Numbered from the stretch's first letter, positions 1 through 8,232 are shown. The stretch: DNA of 64,000 nt from Nitrosopumilus sp. K4 (GCF_018128925.1 NZ_CP067007.1:434001-498000), one strand, 5' to 3'. Translations and numbers: made by a program. Notes: generated from the sequence alone by a model not told the origin.

Positions 1-264
1 TTTGGTGGAAACACACTGATTACAAAATTCAAGAAAAAGAAAGATCAAAAGGAGACTAAGCAGAAAAACAGAGACCGTAAACTACTTGAAAAATTTGGCT
101 GGAGTGCAGTATTTTTTGCATCTTGGATTCCAGTTATTGGAGATTTCATTCTAATATCTGCTGGTGCAAAGAAAATGAAGTTTATCAAGTTTCTTGTTTT
201 CATGGTCACAGGCAAGACTTTCAAAACTATTGCAGTGGTATATGGATTGGGATTGATCTTTTAA
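1..264 (+). CDS. VTT/DedA-like membrane protein, C-terminal part
   Basis: The reading frame is open from the first base to TAA at 262-264, so the gene starts before the window. The last 87 residues contain a lysine-rich loop, then FASWIPVIGDFILISAGAK and a final hydrophobic helix. A conserved proline/glycine stretch between a re-entrant segment and a transmembrane helix is typical of the VTT (DedA, SNARE-associated) family, which includes lipid scramblases and DedA-type transporters. The assignment rests only on this tail. The substrate cannot be stated. Confidence 0.6.
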   Translation, partial: FGGNTLITKFKKKKDQKETKQKNRDRKLLEKFGWSAVFFASWIPVIGDFILISAGAKKMKFIKFLVFMVTGKTFKTIAVVYGLGLIF

Positions 265-327
265 AAAACACATGTCAAAATTTCCAATATTTTTTGCATT
301 TTTCACAAAACAGCATAGATGTTAAGA

Positions 328-750
328 TTAGACTCTATTGGAAGATTCATAGTTTTTATGAATTATCAATGTGTCAAAACCCTCATCTTTGTTGGGCGTT
401 TCAAATTCTTTTAGTTGTTTGTTTATTGCAGCCAATGGAAAGGAATCCTGCCTCCTTGTTCTTCTTTGTTCAATAATTCCTGATGAGGTATTCATAAAAA
501 TTCCAATCATTTTGGCATTGTATTTTTTTGCCATATCGATATGCATTTTTCGAATGTCTTTTGTAAGATTTGTATCATCAACAACTATGGTTTTGCCTTG
601 CTTGAGGCATTGTTCAATGTAATTCATCTCCTTTTTTCTGTCGTTGTCAAAATAATACAGTCGTATTTCCTCATGAGTAAAATTTGCTTTGACATAAGTG
701 GTTTTCCCACTTAATGCAATACCTATCATAATGACATATTCCAAGCTCAT
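328..750 (-). CDS. P-loop kinase, polynucleotide-kinase/zeta-toxin-like (AAA_33)
   Basis: This 140-residue protein starts with a beta strand and a Walker A motif, GIALSGKTT, at residues 10-18. A hydrophobic strand ending in DDTN (about residues 57-60) follows as a Walker B-like element, and an RRTRR basic lid lies near residues 96-100. The order and size match the small AAA_33 kinases related to polynucleotide kinase and zeta toxins, which phosphorylate nucleic acid ends or small metabolites. The substrate is not visible. It stands alone, convergent with the partial membrane gene before it. No antitoxin-like partner is adjacent. Confidence 0.65.
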   Translation of the reverse strand: MSLEYVIMIGIALSGKTTYVKANFTHEEIRLYYFDNDRKKEMNYIEQCLKQGKTIVVDDTNLTKDIRKMHIDMAKKYNAKMIGIFMNTSSGIIEQRRTRRQDSFPLAAINKQLKEFETPNKDEGFDTLIIHKNYESSNRV

Positions 751-930
751 TTTCTTATCTTTTCTGATTTTTAATCAATATGATTGAACCAATTATTCTT
801 GATAAATCATTTCTCAAAAGTGTAATTAACAGAATACTCCTTTGACAGGAGTTTCAATTGTTCTCCTGAGGGGATCCTATATAGAAGACATATACAAAGT
901 CTTCAGTTTTAAAAATATTTTTAATATGGA

Positions 931-1266
931 TTACCCATAATTTATCATCTTTATTCTTACGTTACTACCTTTAGTTTCTAGATAGTGTCCAATAAAATTA
1001 GTCATTTGTTCTCCAATTTTACGTCCTAATGCACCTTTCATCATACCCGACTTTTCAATGATATCTGTCAAAACTTCATCAATCTGAATGTTAAAAAATG
1101 TCCAACCAAATTTGTTGAATGGATCTCCAATGGTATATCTATTTTGTACATTACATTCCGTTTCCAAGTCTGTTAATGCCTGTTTAACTAGGAGGATTTC
1201 ACGGTCATAACTTCTTGTACTAAGTTGGAATAAAGGATTCAAAATAATTCTACAAGTCTTTTCCAT
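931..1266 (-). CDS. hypothetical protein (111 aa)
   Basis: I do not recognise this protein. It is a soluble alpha/beta protein without signal peptide or membrane segment. The ATG at 1266 is preferred to a TTG three codons upstream. The N-terminal half has a basic strand (CRIILNPLFQ) and an acidic helix. The C-terminal half is helical, with GRKIGEQMTNFIGHYL. It is a single gene with no evident operon. A role cannot be given. Confidence 0.5.
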   Translation of the reverse strand: MEKTCRIILNPLFQLSTRSYDREILLVKQALTDLETECNVQNRYTIGDPFNKFGWTFFNIQIDEVLTDIIEKSGMMKGALGRKIGEQMTNFIGHYLETKGSNVRIKMINYG

Positions 1267-1335
1267 ATGAGACAATTCTAAAAAAAATATTCACCAACTG
1301 AATTTTAACATCCATAATTAGAGGTACATGTATAA

Positions 1336-1461
1336 TCATTTATTATAATTCTCACTTATTTTTATTGTGTTATTTTTACATAATTTTATGAATTTTAAAT
1401 TTAATTCCACATCATTGTCTCCTAATGTTTTTTCCAAATCTGCGATATTTTTTATTAACAT
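1336..1461 (-). CDS. possible small ORF (41 aa)
   Basis: An ATG-started frame encodes 41 residues (MLIKNIADLEKTLGDNDVEL at the N-terminus), charged and probably helical. It has normal-looking codons but no recognisable domain. It lies in the otherwise empty 320-bp gap between two divergent genes. Nothing but the open frame supports it. Confidence 0.25.
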   Translation of the reverse strand: MLIKNIADLEKTLGDNDVELNLKFIKLCKNNTIKISENYNK

Positions 1462-1485
1462 GTTCTTATTTTGTTAAACATGTTA
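1457..1485. promoter_or_regulatory. two AACATGTT palindromes 21 bp apart
   Basis: The 8-bp palindrome AACATGTT occurs at 1457-1464 and again at 1478-1485, two helical turns apart, about 100 bp upstream of the H1-like gene. The spacing suits a dimeric or cooperative regulator. This is an inference from symmetry only. Confidence 0.25.
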
Positions 1486-1548
1486 TTAAGAGAAACTTAT
1501 GTTTGCGTTAATAAGACATACAAATTTGTTGATAAAAGTAACAGAAAA

Positions 1549-1565
1549 GTCAGCGTTGGTTAATA
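1549..1565 (+). promoter_or_regulatory. shared promoter element, copy at the H1-like gene
   Basis: GTCAGCGTTGGTTAATA, ending 22 nt before the ATG at 1588. The TTAATA half is a plausible TATA box. The GTCAGCGT half occupies the BRE position just upstream. The spacing predicts a leaderless or nearly leaderless mRNA. Confidence 0.55.
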
Positions 1566-1587
1566 CTCTAGAATTCACATACTGTAC

Positions 1588-1911
1588 ATGGCAACAAAAA
1601 AGAATCCAGGACACATTTCAAAGTTTCTTAAAAGAGCTGACAAAGCGATTGAGGATGGCATCAAAAAGGCTGATGAAATGTTAGATGATGCAGTAGAGTT
1701 TGGGCATCTGACCTATGATGACGCAAAAAAGACACGTGCTGAATTGAGACGGAGAGTAGCCCAGAAGGCTGCAATAACTGCAAAGAAAGCAAAAAAGACA
1801 TCTGGAAAAGCAACCAAGAAGACTATCAAAACTGCAAAGAAAGCAAAAAAGCCAGCTAAGACAGTAAAAAAAACAGCCAAGAAGACTGCAAAGAAAATAG
1901 ATGGAAAATAA
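1588..1911 (+). CDS. histone-H1-like Lys/Ala-rich protein, C-terminal tail type
   Basis: The first ~65 residues form a helical core (KFLKRADKAIEDGIKKADE, then an acidic stretch and a basic helix). The last ~40 are a repetitive KKAKK/AAKKT tail like eukaryotic H1 or bacterial HC1/AlgP tails, which bind DNA without sequence specificity. A nucleoid role is inferred from composition. The same core recurs in the SHOCT protein at 32488-32889, where the basic tail is N-terminal instead. The stop overlaps the start of the next gene by 11 bp, implying translational coupling. The promoter carries the shared GTCAGCGT element. Confidence 0.65.
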   Translation: MATKKNPGHISKFLKRADKAIEDGIKKADEMLDDAVEFGHLTYDDAKKTRAELRRRVAQKAAITAKKAKKTSGKATKKTIKTAKKAKKPAKTVKKTAKKTAKKIDGK

Positions 1912-2464
1912 ACAATTAGATTTTCAAGTAGAAATTGCAAGGTTATCTAATCAAACTAATATCCTTTGTACACATGTTAATAGTACAATGAGTATGAAAA
2001 ATCTGAAATATCATTTGAATGCTAATATTTTTGCATCAAAAATTCCAAAAAAACTATCAAAATCTGCATACGGCTACAGTATGACAGAGAGTGTTTTTGC
2101 AGGATTGCCAGCAGCAAACATGAAAGGAAAATGGATTCAATTAACTACTCTATCATTTCCTTCTAGTGCAATAGTGCCAATTGGTCATATTGGTCCTTGG
2201 AATGGCGGGGGATGGGATGATAAATTTGATGATGCCTACTGGAGAGAGAAACACAGACCCCAAGCCGAATGTGGAAAAGATCTAAAAAATATAACTACAG
2301 ACAAAAGTGGAATTCAATTATCAAACAAACTATGGAAATTATTGGGATTAATGGGAAAGAAAACAGTATCTGTGAATTGGCATTTTGTACCAACACCTAA
2401 AAATAAAAAAGCACTGGTAATTGATAAAGATATGAAAAAAACAAACATCAATCCATACTTCTGA
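1901..2464 (+). CDS. probable RlpA-like double-psi beta-barrel protein (187 aa)
   Basis: Residues ~75-165 read like a DPBB_1/RlpA domain. GKWIQLTTLS is followed by a strand ending in IGHIGPWNGGGWDD, an aromatic DAYWR segment, then GIQLSNKLWKLLGLMGKKTV and VNWHFV. In bacterial members the GPWN-like turn and the (I/V)DLS...LG motif form the barrel and substrate cleft. Here the aspartate of IDLS is glutamine. No signal peptide is visible from this start, so its location is unclear. The start overlaps the H1-like gene by 11 bp. The family call is by eye. Confidence 0.45.
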   Translation: MENKQLDFQVEIARLSNQTNILCTHVNSTMSMKNLKYHLNANIFASKIPKKLSKSAYGYSMTESVFAGLPAANMKGKWIQLTTLSFPSSAIVPIGHIGPWNGGGWDDKFDDAYWREKHRPQAECGKDLKNITTDKSGIQLSNKLWKLLGLMGKKTVSVNWHFVPTPKNKKALVIDKDMKKTNINPYF

Positions 2465-2513
2465 TCAGTGAGCCTTTAGAATTGTAATTTCTCCCAATTA
2501 TTAAATATGAAAA

Positions 2514-3167
2514 ATGGCAAATATGTGTATAAAGAAAAAATTTCTAGCATTAATTGCAGTTGTATCATTCATTGCAGTTGTATTTGTTAACAGCTATATC
2601 CCTCCAAGTTATGATGTAATTGAACAACGAGAAACAATTGACGTTGAAAAAAGACTGGATGTTCTTTATGAAAATTTGATACAGTGCCAAAATAAAGAAA
2701 ATCCTCGATTAATCGCAGAATGTACATATCCTGTTAAAAATGAAATTAAGATGTTAGAGTTTAAACAAAAATCAAAAATCTTTGTTGTTGGACCAATTAC
2801 ATATTATTATGCAGGTGGAGAAGTCCAAGTCTCTGAGCAGGGAATGGCCGTTTTTAATCTAGAAATGCTAGCTGAAAATACAGGTTCATCTGATGTTATA
2901 TTACTTCACTGTTCTGGAGCTTTATCTTGTAATTATCATCTCTGGGATGGTGAAACTAAATACAAATTCTCTTCAACTAATTTTGCTGCTGGCAATATTG
3001 GAATAAACCCTGGACAGACAAAATTTATCAATATAATATTTGGACCTGGGCAAGGATATGGGAATTATGTTGATTTTGAATATGATTCTTCAAAAGAATA
3101 TTTTCTTTTAATTGATGAATATTTTGGAAGTGCAGAAATTCCACTTGAACTTGTTCAAAAAATATAA
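2514..3167 (+). CDS. signal-anchored extracellular protein (217 aa)
   Basis: KKKFLALIAVVSFIAVVFVN at the N-terminus is a basic residue cluster followed by one hydrophobic helix, so the rest should face outside. The ectodomain has a charged helix (residues ~35-85) and a beta-rich part with cysteines at about 53, 63, 122 and 128, possibly two disulfides, plus several Gly/Asn turns. No PEFG tail is present, so it probably stays anchored by the N-terminal helix. Similar proteins of unknown function are common in thaumarchaea. I do not assign a function. Confidence 0.55.
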   Translation: MANMCIKKKFLALIAVVSFIAVVFVNSYIPPSYDVIEQRETIDVEKRLDVLYENLIQCQNKENPRLIAECTYPVKNEIKMLEFKQKSKIFVVGPITYYYAGGEVQVSEQGMAVFNLEMLAENTGSSDVILLHCSGALSCNYHLWDGETKYKFSSTNFAAGNIGINPGQTKFINIIFGPGQGYGNYVDFEYDSSKEYFLLIDEYFGSAEIPLELVQKI

Positions 3168-3309
3168 TCTGTTGAGTTTCATATCTATCTGCATCTAGTT
3201 TCACAATTGTCTTTGTCAAACCGATTTGAATTATCTATATGATCTTGAAATAAAATCTGGCAAATTTGTATATTGTATTGACAAACAAGTAAACAAAACT
3301 GACAAATAT

Positions 3310-3326
3310 GTCCGTCTCTCTTAACT
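3310..3326 (+). promoter_or_regulatory. shared promoter element, diverged copy at the FnIII/PEFG gene
   Basis: GTCCGTCTCTCTTAACT, 21 nt before the ATG at 3348. It aligns without gaps to the element at 13831. The flanks AAATAT before it and ACTATTTTTCTGAATTAAAA after it are the same at both sites, so the two promoters share ancestry. Confidence 0.45.
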
Positions 3327-3347
3327 ACTATTTTTCTGAATTAAAAT

Positions 3348-5831
3348 ATGTTGACTCAGATTTATAACTGCAAAAGTATTTTGCGTATCTTACAGACAAA
3401 AAAATTTCTAGTGTTGTCGATTATTTCATTAGCTATTGTTTTTTCTATGCCTTCAGAAGCAAGTGCTGCAAATGCTCCAAATCATCCAAACGACTTTTTT
3501 ATCCAAGCAGTCTCAGATGATCAAATTAATCTTTCATGGTCTGCCCCATATGATGGAGGTTCCTCAATTACTGGATATGTAATTACATACGTGGTAGATG
3601 GAGGAGAGTTCGTAGAATTAGATACAATCCCTAATGAAATCACAAACTATTCTCACAAAAATCTTTTAAAGAATCACATTTACTTTTACCAAATCTCTGC
3701 AATAAATTCAGTTGGTACAAGTGTTCCAACAAAGTTTCTAAGCGCTACCACATTAGATGGCACTACCGTTCCCAATTCCCCTACATCACTTCAAGCAAAT
3801 CCTGCATCTCCCACCAGTGTTTTTCTGTATTGGAATGCACCACAAGAAAACAATGATTCTATAGTTACAGGCTACAAAATAGAATACCGTACTGTAACGA
3901 ATCAATGGTATGTTCTAGTCTCAAATACAGGCACTCCGCAGACATCGTATTATCATTCAGGTATTGATACTGGGAAAAATTACGATTATCGTGTTTCAGC
4001 AATTAATTCTAATGGTGTTGGAATTCCCTCAAATGTAATATCTACTGTTCCACAAGCAACCACTTTTCCTACAATTACATCCATTTTGGTAAATCCTACA
4101 CAAGTTAAATTGAATTGGATTGCTCCATCATATACCTATGGCGAAAGAGTCATTGGATATGCAATTGATACAAAAATAGATGATGATGTCTATGTTCATA
4201 CAGTTGAAAATACTGGTGCTGTAACAAGTTATACTATTTCAGGACTTACGACAGGAGAAACTTACACTTTTAGATTAATTGCTCTTTTTGATGGAGGTAC
4301 TCAAAGTGTTCCTTCTTACGATGTTTCTGTAACCCCATCTAACACATCATATTATCCATTTCAGACACAAAATTATCTTCCAAATGGAGCACTAGTTTAC
4401 ACAGGTCAACAACCACCATATTCTACTATGACTGTAGAATTTTCAAATCCTGGTCCTCAGACACAATATTTTCAATCTCCAAATATTGACATAGATGGAA
4501 TATGGGCAACTGTTTCAACATATGTAAATGGTGCAGTACTTTATTTTGATTCTGAAGGCAAAACATACTCTTTGGAAATTCTTCCAAATTCAAACACATG
4601 GATTAGTTTTAACAATTCTATGGACATCTCAAATGTTAGAATAAACATAGATGGCAGGATATATTCCAGTGATATAGGGCGTATTGGTTATGTGGATCTA
4701 GATGCTGTAAATCCATCTTCAATAAACTATCTTCCAAATGGCGCACTAGTTTACACAGGTCAACAGTCTCCAGGATCACTTAACACTGTAGAATTTTCAA
4801 ATCCTGGTCCTCAAACAAAAAACTTTCAATTCCCTGACATCGTTAGTGAAGTAAATGGTATCTGGGCAACTGTTTCAACATATGTAAATGGTGCAGTACT
4901 TTATTTTGATTCTGAAGGCAAAACATACTCTTTGGAAATTCTTCCAAATTCAAACACATGGATTAGTTTTAACAATCCTACAACTATTTCAAACACAAGA
5001 ATAAGTATTGACAGTAGTGGGTATTCTAGTGATGTGGGAAGTGTTTCATATATTACTCCTGATATTACACCCCAAATTCAATCTGTACCTGATGCCCCAC
5101 TAGGACTTCACGCAAATCTTTATTCTGGCGACACTGTTCAACTTACTTGGGTTTCTCCCTCAAATGACGATAAATACCCCGTATCAGGATATAGAATAGA
5201 GTATAAGACCAATTCAAATAGTGATTGGAATATTATTTCCCAAAATATTGGACTTCAGACAATATTTGTTCATTCAGGACTTTTAGAAAACGAAACTTAC
5301 ACGTATCGAGTATCATCTATGAATATCTTTGGCGTAAGTGATCCATCAAACAATGCAAGTGTGATTACTCCAAGAGGCATTCAACCAACTCCGATTGATA
5401 CATACACATCGTCAGGAGTACTTCCTGTTTTTAATACTGATACGTCAATAAGTTATGTTATTACCGGTGGTAAAGTATTTGGTATTGCAGTTGACAAAGA
5501 TGCAACCTCATTAGAATTCATCCTTAAAGGAGACACTGCGGGAGTACTCTATACTCAATTGCCAAGATCATTAATTGATGCTAAACAATCAGATGAACAA
5601 GATAAAACCTTCTTTGTAACTGTTGACGGGGAAGACGCACAATTTACGGATGTAAAAACCGATGATTATAGAAACCTAGCAATTTCGTTTCCATCTGGCG
5701 CAGACAAGATATCTATAATTGGCACATCTGTGGTTCCTGAATTTGGAACAATCACAATGATAATTCTGATTGTTTCAATTGTGAGCATGGTTGCATTTAC
5801 TGCCAAAAGTAAATTATCTCTCAAACTGTGA
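3348..5831 (+). CDS. fibronectin type III surface protein with PEFG-CTERM signal (827 aa)
   Basis: An N-terminal signal peptide (about residues 15-41, ending ASAA) is followed by three FnIII-like domains (WSAPYDGGSSITGYVI type) up to ~330. Two 118-120-residue beta modules (~345-580) follow, then a fourth FnIII domain and a C-terminal region. It ends VVPEFGTITMIILIVSIVS plus a basic tail. That is the PEFG-CTERM arrangement: motif, hydrophobic helix, positive cluster, which established work links to thaumarchaeal archaeosortase processing. The protein is therefore probably secreted, cleaved and surface-attached, with an adhesive or S-layer-associated role inferred. The two beta modules share a 114-bp stretch of identical DNA. 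Confidence 0.8.
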   Translation: MLTQIYNCKSILRILQTKKFLVLSIISLAIVFSMPSEASAANAPNHPNDFFIQAVSDDQINLSWSAPYDGGSSITGYVITYVVDGGEFVELDTIPNEITNYSHKNLLKNHIYFYQISAINSVGTSVPTKFLSATTLDGTTVPNSPTSLQANPASPTSVFLYWNAPQENNDSIVTGYKIEYRTVTNQWYVLVSNTGTPQTSYYHSGIDTGKNYDYRVSAINSNGVGIPSNVISTVPQATTFPTITSILVNPTQVKLNWIAPSYTYGERVIGYAIDTKIDDDVYVHTVENTGAVTSYTISGLTTGETYTFRLIALFDGGTQSVPSYDVSVTPSNTSYYPFQTQNYLPNGALVYTGQQPPYSTMTVEFSNPGPQTQYFQSPNIDIDGIWATVSTYVNGAVLYFDSEGKTYSLEILPNSNTWISFNNSMDISNVRINIDGRIYSSDIGRIGYVDLDAVNPSSINYLPNGALVYTGQQSPGSLNTVEFSNPGPQTKNFQFPDIVSEVNGIWATVSTYVNGAVLYFDSEGKTYSLEILPNSNTWISFNNPTTISNTRISIDSSGYSSDVGSVSYITPDITPQIQSVPDAPLGLHANLYSGDTVQLTWVSPSNDDKYPVSGYRIEYKTNSNSDWNIISQNIGLQTIFVHSGLLENETYTYRVSSMNIFGVSDPSNNASVITPRGIQPTPIDTYTSSGVLPVFNTDTSISYVITGGKVFGIAVDKDATSLEFILKGDTAGVLYTQLPRSLIDAKQSDEQDKTFFVTVDGEDAQFTDVKTDDYRNLAISFPSGADKISIIGTSVVPEFGTITMIILIVSIVSMVAFTAKSKLSLKL
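4503..4616 (+). repeat. 114-bp direct repeat, copy 1
   Basis: Identical at base level to 4863-4976 (360-bp offset) inside the FnIII/PEFG gene. It begins TGGGCAACTGTTTCAACATA. Flanking parts of the module have diverged, so the identity points to recent conversion or duplication. Confidence 0.85.
4863..4976 (+). repeat. 114-bp direct repeat, copy 2
   Basis: Second copy of the 114-bp repeat at 4503-4616. It encodes the centre of the second beta module. Confidence 0.85.
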
Positions 5832-5883
5832 GACTGAGAATGCCTATCATCAAGACGTGTTTTATGAGTAAGAATTTTCTATT

Positions 5884-6198
5884 ATGGTTGAGAAAATATT
5901 GAGCAAAACTGTAAAACCCAAAGTAGTAGAAATTCTAAAAACCAAATCTATTGCGCCAACCTTTGATCCTAGTATGAAAACACTGATGCGTATAGTAAAA
6001 TTTATGACTGAACATCCTGCCGAAGGAAAAACACAACTGGCACTTGACACCAAACTAAACTATGCGAGACTTGCAAAGCATGTTGTATGGATGGAGAAAA
6101 AAGGTCTTGTCGAGTCTAACATTGAAGACAATAAAATTAACATTACTCTTACTAGCGCTGGAAAAGACTTTGCAAAAATAATTTCAAAAATTATTTGA
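5884..6198 (+). CDS. winged-helix DNA-binding protein, copy 1 (104 aa)
   Basis: Residues ~35-100 form a compact winged helix. A helix (MKTLMRIVKFMTEHPAEG) is followed by a turn helix (TQLALDTKLNY), a recognition-type helix (ARLAKHVVWMEKKGLV) and a beta wing (NKINITLTSAGKDFAKI). This is the layout of single-domain archaeal transcription regulators that bind DNA as dimers. It lies 53 bp after the PEFG gene and just upstream of the TFB gene. From the sixth codon to the stop it is base-for-base identical to the copy at 9591-9890. Targets are unknown. Confidence 0.75.
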   Translation: MVEKILSKTVKPKVVEILKTKSIAPTFDPSMKTLMRIVKFMTEHPAEGKTQLALDTKLNYARLAKHVVWMEKKGLVESNIEDNKINITLTSAGKDFAKIISKII

Positions 6199-6288
6199 CA
6201 TCTGATTATTACTGCAGACATATCTGTATACCTTGTTGCTGTATGTGTAAATGAAAATCACGTTTGTGTCAGCGTCAGATAATATCTT
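5899..6288 (+). repeat. 390-bp duplicated block, copy 1
   Basis: Bases 5899-6288 match 9591-9980 at a constant offset of 3692, with a single difference (A at 6279, T at 9971). The block spans nearly the whole winged-helix gene plus ~90 bp that carry the promoter element of the following gene. Weaker similarity extends upstream into the PEFG-CTERM coding tail (offset 3693). Confidence 0.9.
6268..6284 (+). promoter_or_regulatory. shared promoter element at the atypical TFB gene
   Basis: GTCAGCGTCAGATAATA, 30 nt before the ATG at 6315. It is part of the 390-bp duplicated block and the only copy with ATAATA instead of TTAATA. Confidence 0.55.
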
Positions 6289-6314
6289 TAAAGTGTAAAT
6301 GTATGTGCTGAGTT

Positions 6315-7208
6315 ATGTTACAAAAATATGAATTTCATAATTGTAATCAAAGCAAGTTGATTACAGATGTATTTAGTGGAGAAATTTTTTGTGCAAATTG
6401 CGGTACTGTGGTAGAGGAAAAATTAGACAACCATGATGGAACATCACTTCATAGTGTAGAAGATTTTATGAGTAAAAGTCAAACGGGATCAAGGCAATCT
6501 CTTTCAATATATGACAAAGGAATGTCGTCTATCATTGGAAATGATAAAGATTCCACAGGTAAATCATTAAGCTCATTTAACAAATCAAGATTTAATCGAT
6601 TAAGAATATTAGATAGCAGAAGCAAAATAAAACAGTCATCTGAGAGAACCCTTTCAACATCACTGATCTTTCTGAACGGACTCAAGGAAAAATTAGGCAT
6701 TTCAGATAATACTGTTGAAGCCACATGCTCTCTATTTAGAAGGGCACAAAAACATCAATTGATCCGAGGTAGAAGTTCCAATGATTTGATGGCAGCAGCT
6801 TTGTATGTGTCATGTCGAGAAACTATGACTCCTAGAAGTCTTGAAGAGATTTCTGAGATGGGTAACATTACAAAAAAACACATGCAAAAATCAATCAGAG
6901 TTTTAATTGAGGAATTTAATCTTAAACCCCCTCAATACGACATCTCATCATTTCTTACTAAACTGTCCAATGATCTTGGTATTTCTGAAAAAATTAAACG
7001 CTATGCATTGAAGATATTATCTGATGTTGAAAAACGTGGTTCTACTGTGGGAAAGAATCCGATCGGACAGGCTGCTTCATCGTTATATCTGGCATCTATG
7101 TTGATGGGAAATAATATCCCTCAAAGCAAATTCTCAGAAATTTCTGGGATATCAACTGTAACCGTGAGGAAGGGGAAAAATACAATACAAAAAACCCTTA
7201 ATCTGTAA
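6315..7208 (+). CDS. tfb: transcription initiation factor B, atypical paralogue (297 aa)
   Basis: The protein has all parts of a TFB: a zinc ribbon at residues 5-35, a B-reader/linker (QSLSIYDKGMSSIIG, then DSTGKSLSS) and two cyclin folds ending in a helix-turn-helix (SGISTVTVRKGKNTIQK). It bridges TBP, DNA and RNA polymerase. The zinc ribbon is odd. The first ligand pair is H8-N-C10 rather than C-x2-C, while C26-x2-C29 is intact. The BRE-reading helix also differs from the canonical paralogue at 53964-54881 (STVTVRKGK against TEVTIRNRC). Its own promoter has the GTCAGCGT element, and a decayed relative lies at 12852-13125. Confidence 0.85.
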   Translation: MLQKYEFHNCNQSKLITDVFSGEIFCANCGTVVEEKLDNHDGTSLHSVEDFMSKSQTGSRQSLSIYDKGMSSIIGNDKDSTGKSLSSFNKSRFNRLRILDSRSKIKQSSERTLSTSLIFLNGLKEKLGISDNTVEATCSLFRRAQKHQLIRGRSSNDLMAAALYVSCRETMTPRSLEEISEMGNITKKHMQKSIRVLIEEFNLKPPQYDISSFLTKLSNDLGISEKIKRYALKILSDVEKRGSTVGKNPIGQAASSLYLASMLMGNNIPQSKFSEISGISTVTVRKGKNTIQKTLNL

Positions 7209-7280
7209 TTTTATTTACTGATCAAAATCATGAATATTTTTTATTATATTTGAATTATAGTTGTAATTGTTATGACTTTG

Positions 7281-7377
7281 AAATTATTTGACATCTGATT
7301 ATTACTGCGGACATATCTGTATGCCTTGTTGCTGTATGTGTAAATGAAAACCACGTTTGTGTCAGCGTCAGTTAATA
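7281..7377 (+). repeat. third copy of the 3' part of the duplicated block (~97 bp)
   Basis: AAATTATTTGACATCTGATT and onward matches the last codons of the winged-helix gene and the ~90 bp after it (6188-6284 and 9880-9976), with a few substitutions (GCGGAC for GCAGAC, ATGCC for ATACC, ACCACG for ATCACG). Only this end of the block is present, directly upstream of the gene at 7401. Confidence 0.85.
7361..7377 (+). promoter_or_regulatory. shared promoter element at the beta-repeat protein gene
   Basis: GTCAGCGTCAGTTAATA, 23 nt before the ATG at 7401. It sits at the end of the 97-bp repeat copy, so this promoter was probably delivered by the repeat. Confidence 0.6.
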
Positions 7378-7400
7378 CCAAAGTTTTCATATAATACACA

Positions 7401-8159
7401 ATGATAAGAACAAAACAAATCCTAATCCTTCCTGTATTGGCAGTATTGATTTCTTTGGTAGCTTTTTCTGCTCAAGATGCAGCCGCATTGGTTACTACAG
7501 TCAATAATGAAGTGTCTTGTACAACTCCTGCAATAGGTGGAACCTGGAACTCTGTTACTTCTACATGTGTAGTTGCAACTCTTGTAATCGGACCAACTGA
7601 CAAACTAGTTATTGCATCAAATGTCAACTTTGATATTGGAACCATTACTAGCAGTGGAGTTATTGTAAATGATGGAACCATTCACATTGCAAGTGGTGGC
7701 GTAATTACAACCTCTGGTGAATTTACCAATAACGGTGTTATTGATAGTGTAACTGGTACAATAACAAATAGCGGACCATTCAAAAACTTTGGTGAACTTA
7801 CATCATCAGGTACAATAACTAACGGCCCAACAGGCGTTATCCAAAATAACGGCCACTTGACTAACACTGGCGTAATTACAACCTCTGGTGCTATCAAAGT
7901 AGGTCCAGATGGCGTACTAATTAGTAGCGGCACATTTACCAACTCATTGAACTTGGTTAACAGTGGTACCATCATGACATCTGGCACATTTACCAATAGT
8001 GGTCCAGTTATGAACTTCGATACAATCCTAAATCAAGGATTGTTTTCTAATAGTAACACAATCACCAATTGGGGAAACATACACAACTTGTGTAACGGAT
8101 CAATTACAAATTCAGGAACAATAGCTGTACACAAAGTAATAGAACTTTGTATAGCCTAA
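7401..8159 (+). CDS. secreted beta-repeat protein (252 aa)
   Basis: A signal peptide (MIRTKQILILPVLAVLIS... ending around ADAAA at residue ~29) leads into a Cys-flanked segment (SCTTPAIGGTWNSVTSTC). About eighteen short repeats follow, built on T(N/S)SGTI or TNSGxF with a period near 10-12 residues. Such Thr/Ser/Asn/Gly repeats usually fold as a right-handed beta helix in adhesins. No PEFG tail or C-terminal helix is present, so it may be released or held by other surface proteins. A second cysteine pair (C231, C250) near the C-terminus may close the fold. Function unknown. Confidence 0.65.
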   Translation: MIRTKQILILPVLAVLISLVAFSAQDAAALVTTVNNEVSCTTPAIGGTWNSVTSTCVVATLVIGPTDKLVIASNVNFDIGTITSSGVIVNDGTIHIASGGVITTSGEFTNNGVIDSVTGTITNSGPFKNFGELTSSGTITNGPTGVIQNNGHLTNTGVITTSGAIKVGPDGVLISSGTFTNSLNLVNSGTIMTSGTFTNSGPVMNFDTILNQGLFSNSNTITNWGNIHNLCNGSITNSGTIAVHKVIELCIA

Positions 8160-8177
8160 ACCCCTTTTTTTATTTTC
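8160..8177 (+). terminator. T-rich terminator between convergent genes
   Basis: CCCCTTTTTTTATTTTC follows the stop codon of the beta-repeat gene and precedes the end of the convergent gene at 8233. Archaeal termination commonly uses such T runs. Confidence 0.4.
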
Positions 8178-8232
8178 ATTAGATTAAATTCAAAACTTCT
8201 ACTGTAAAGAACAAAAGTGGGTAATCCTTACT

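Noticed and set aside
7472-7996. Two long minus-strand frames opposite the beta-repeat protein
   Set aside because: They are antisense to a low-complexity Thr/Ser/Gly repeat gene. Valine/proline-rich translation is a shadow of that repeat.
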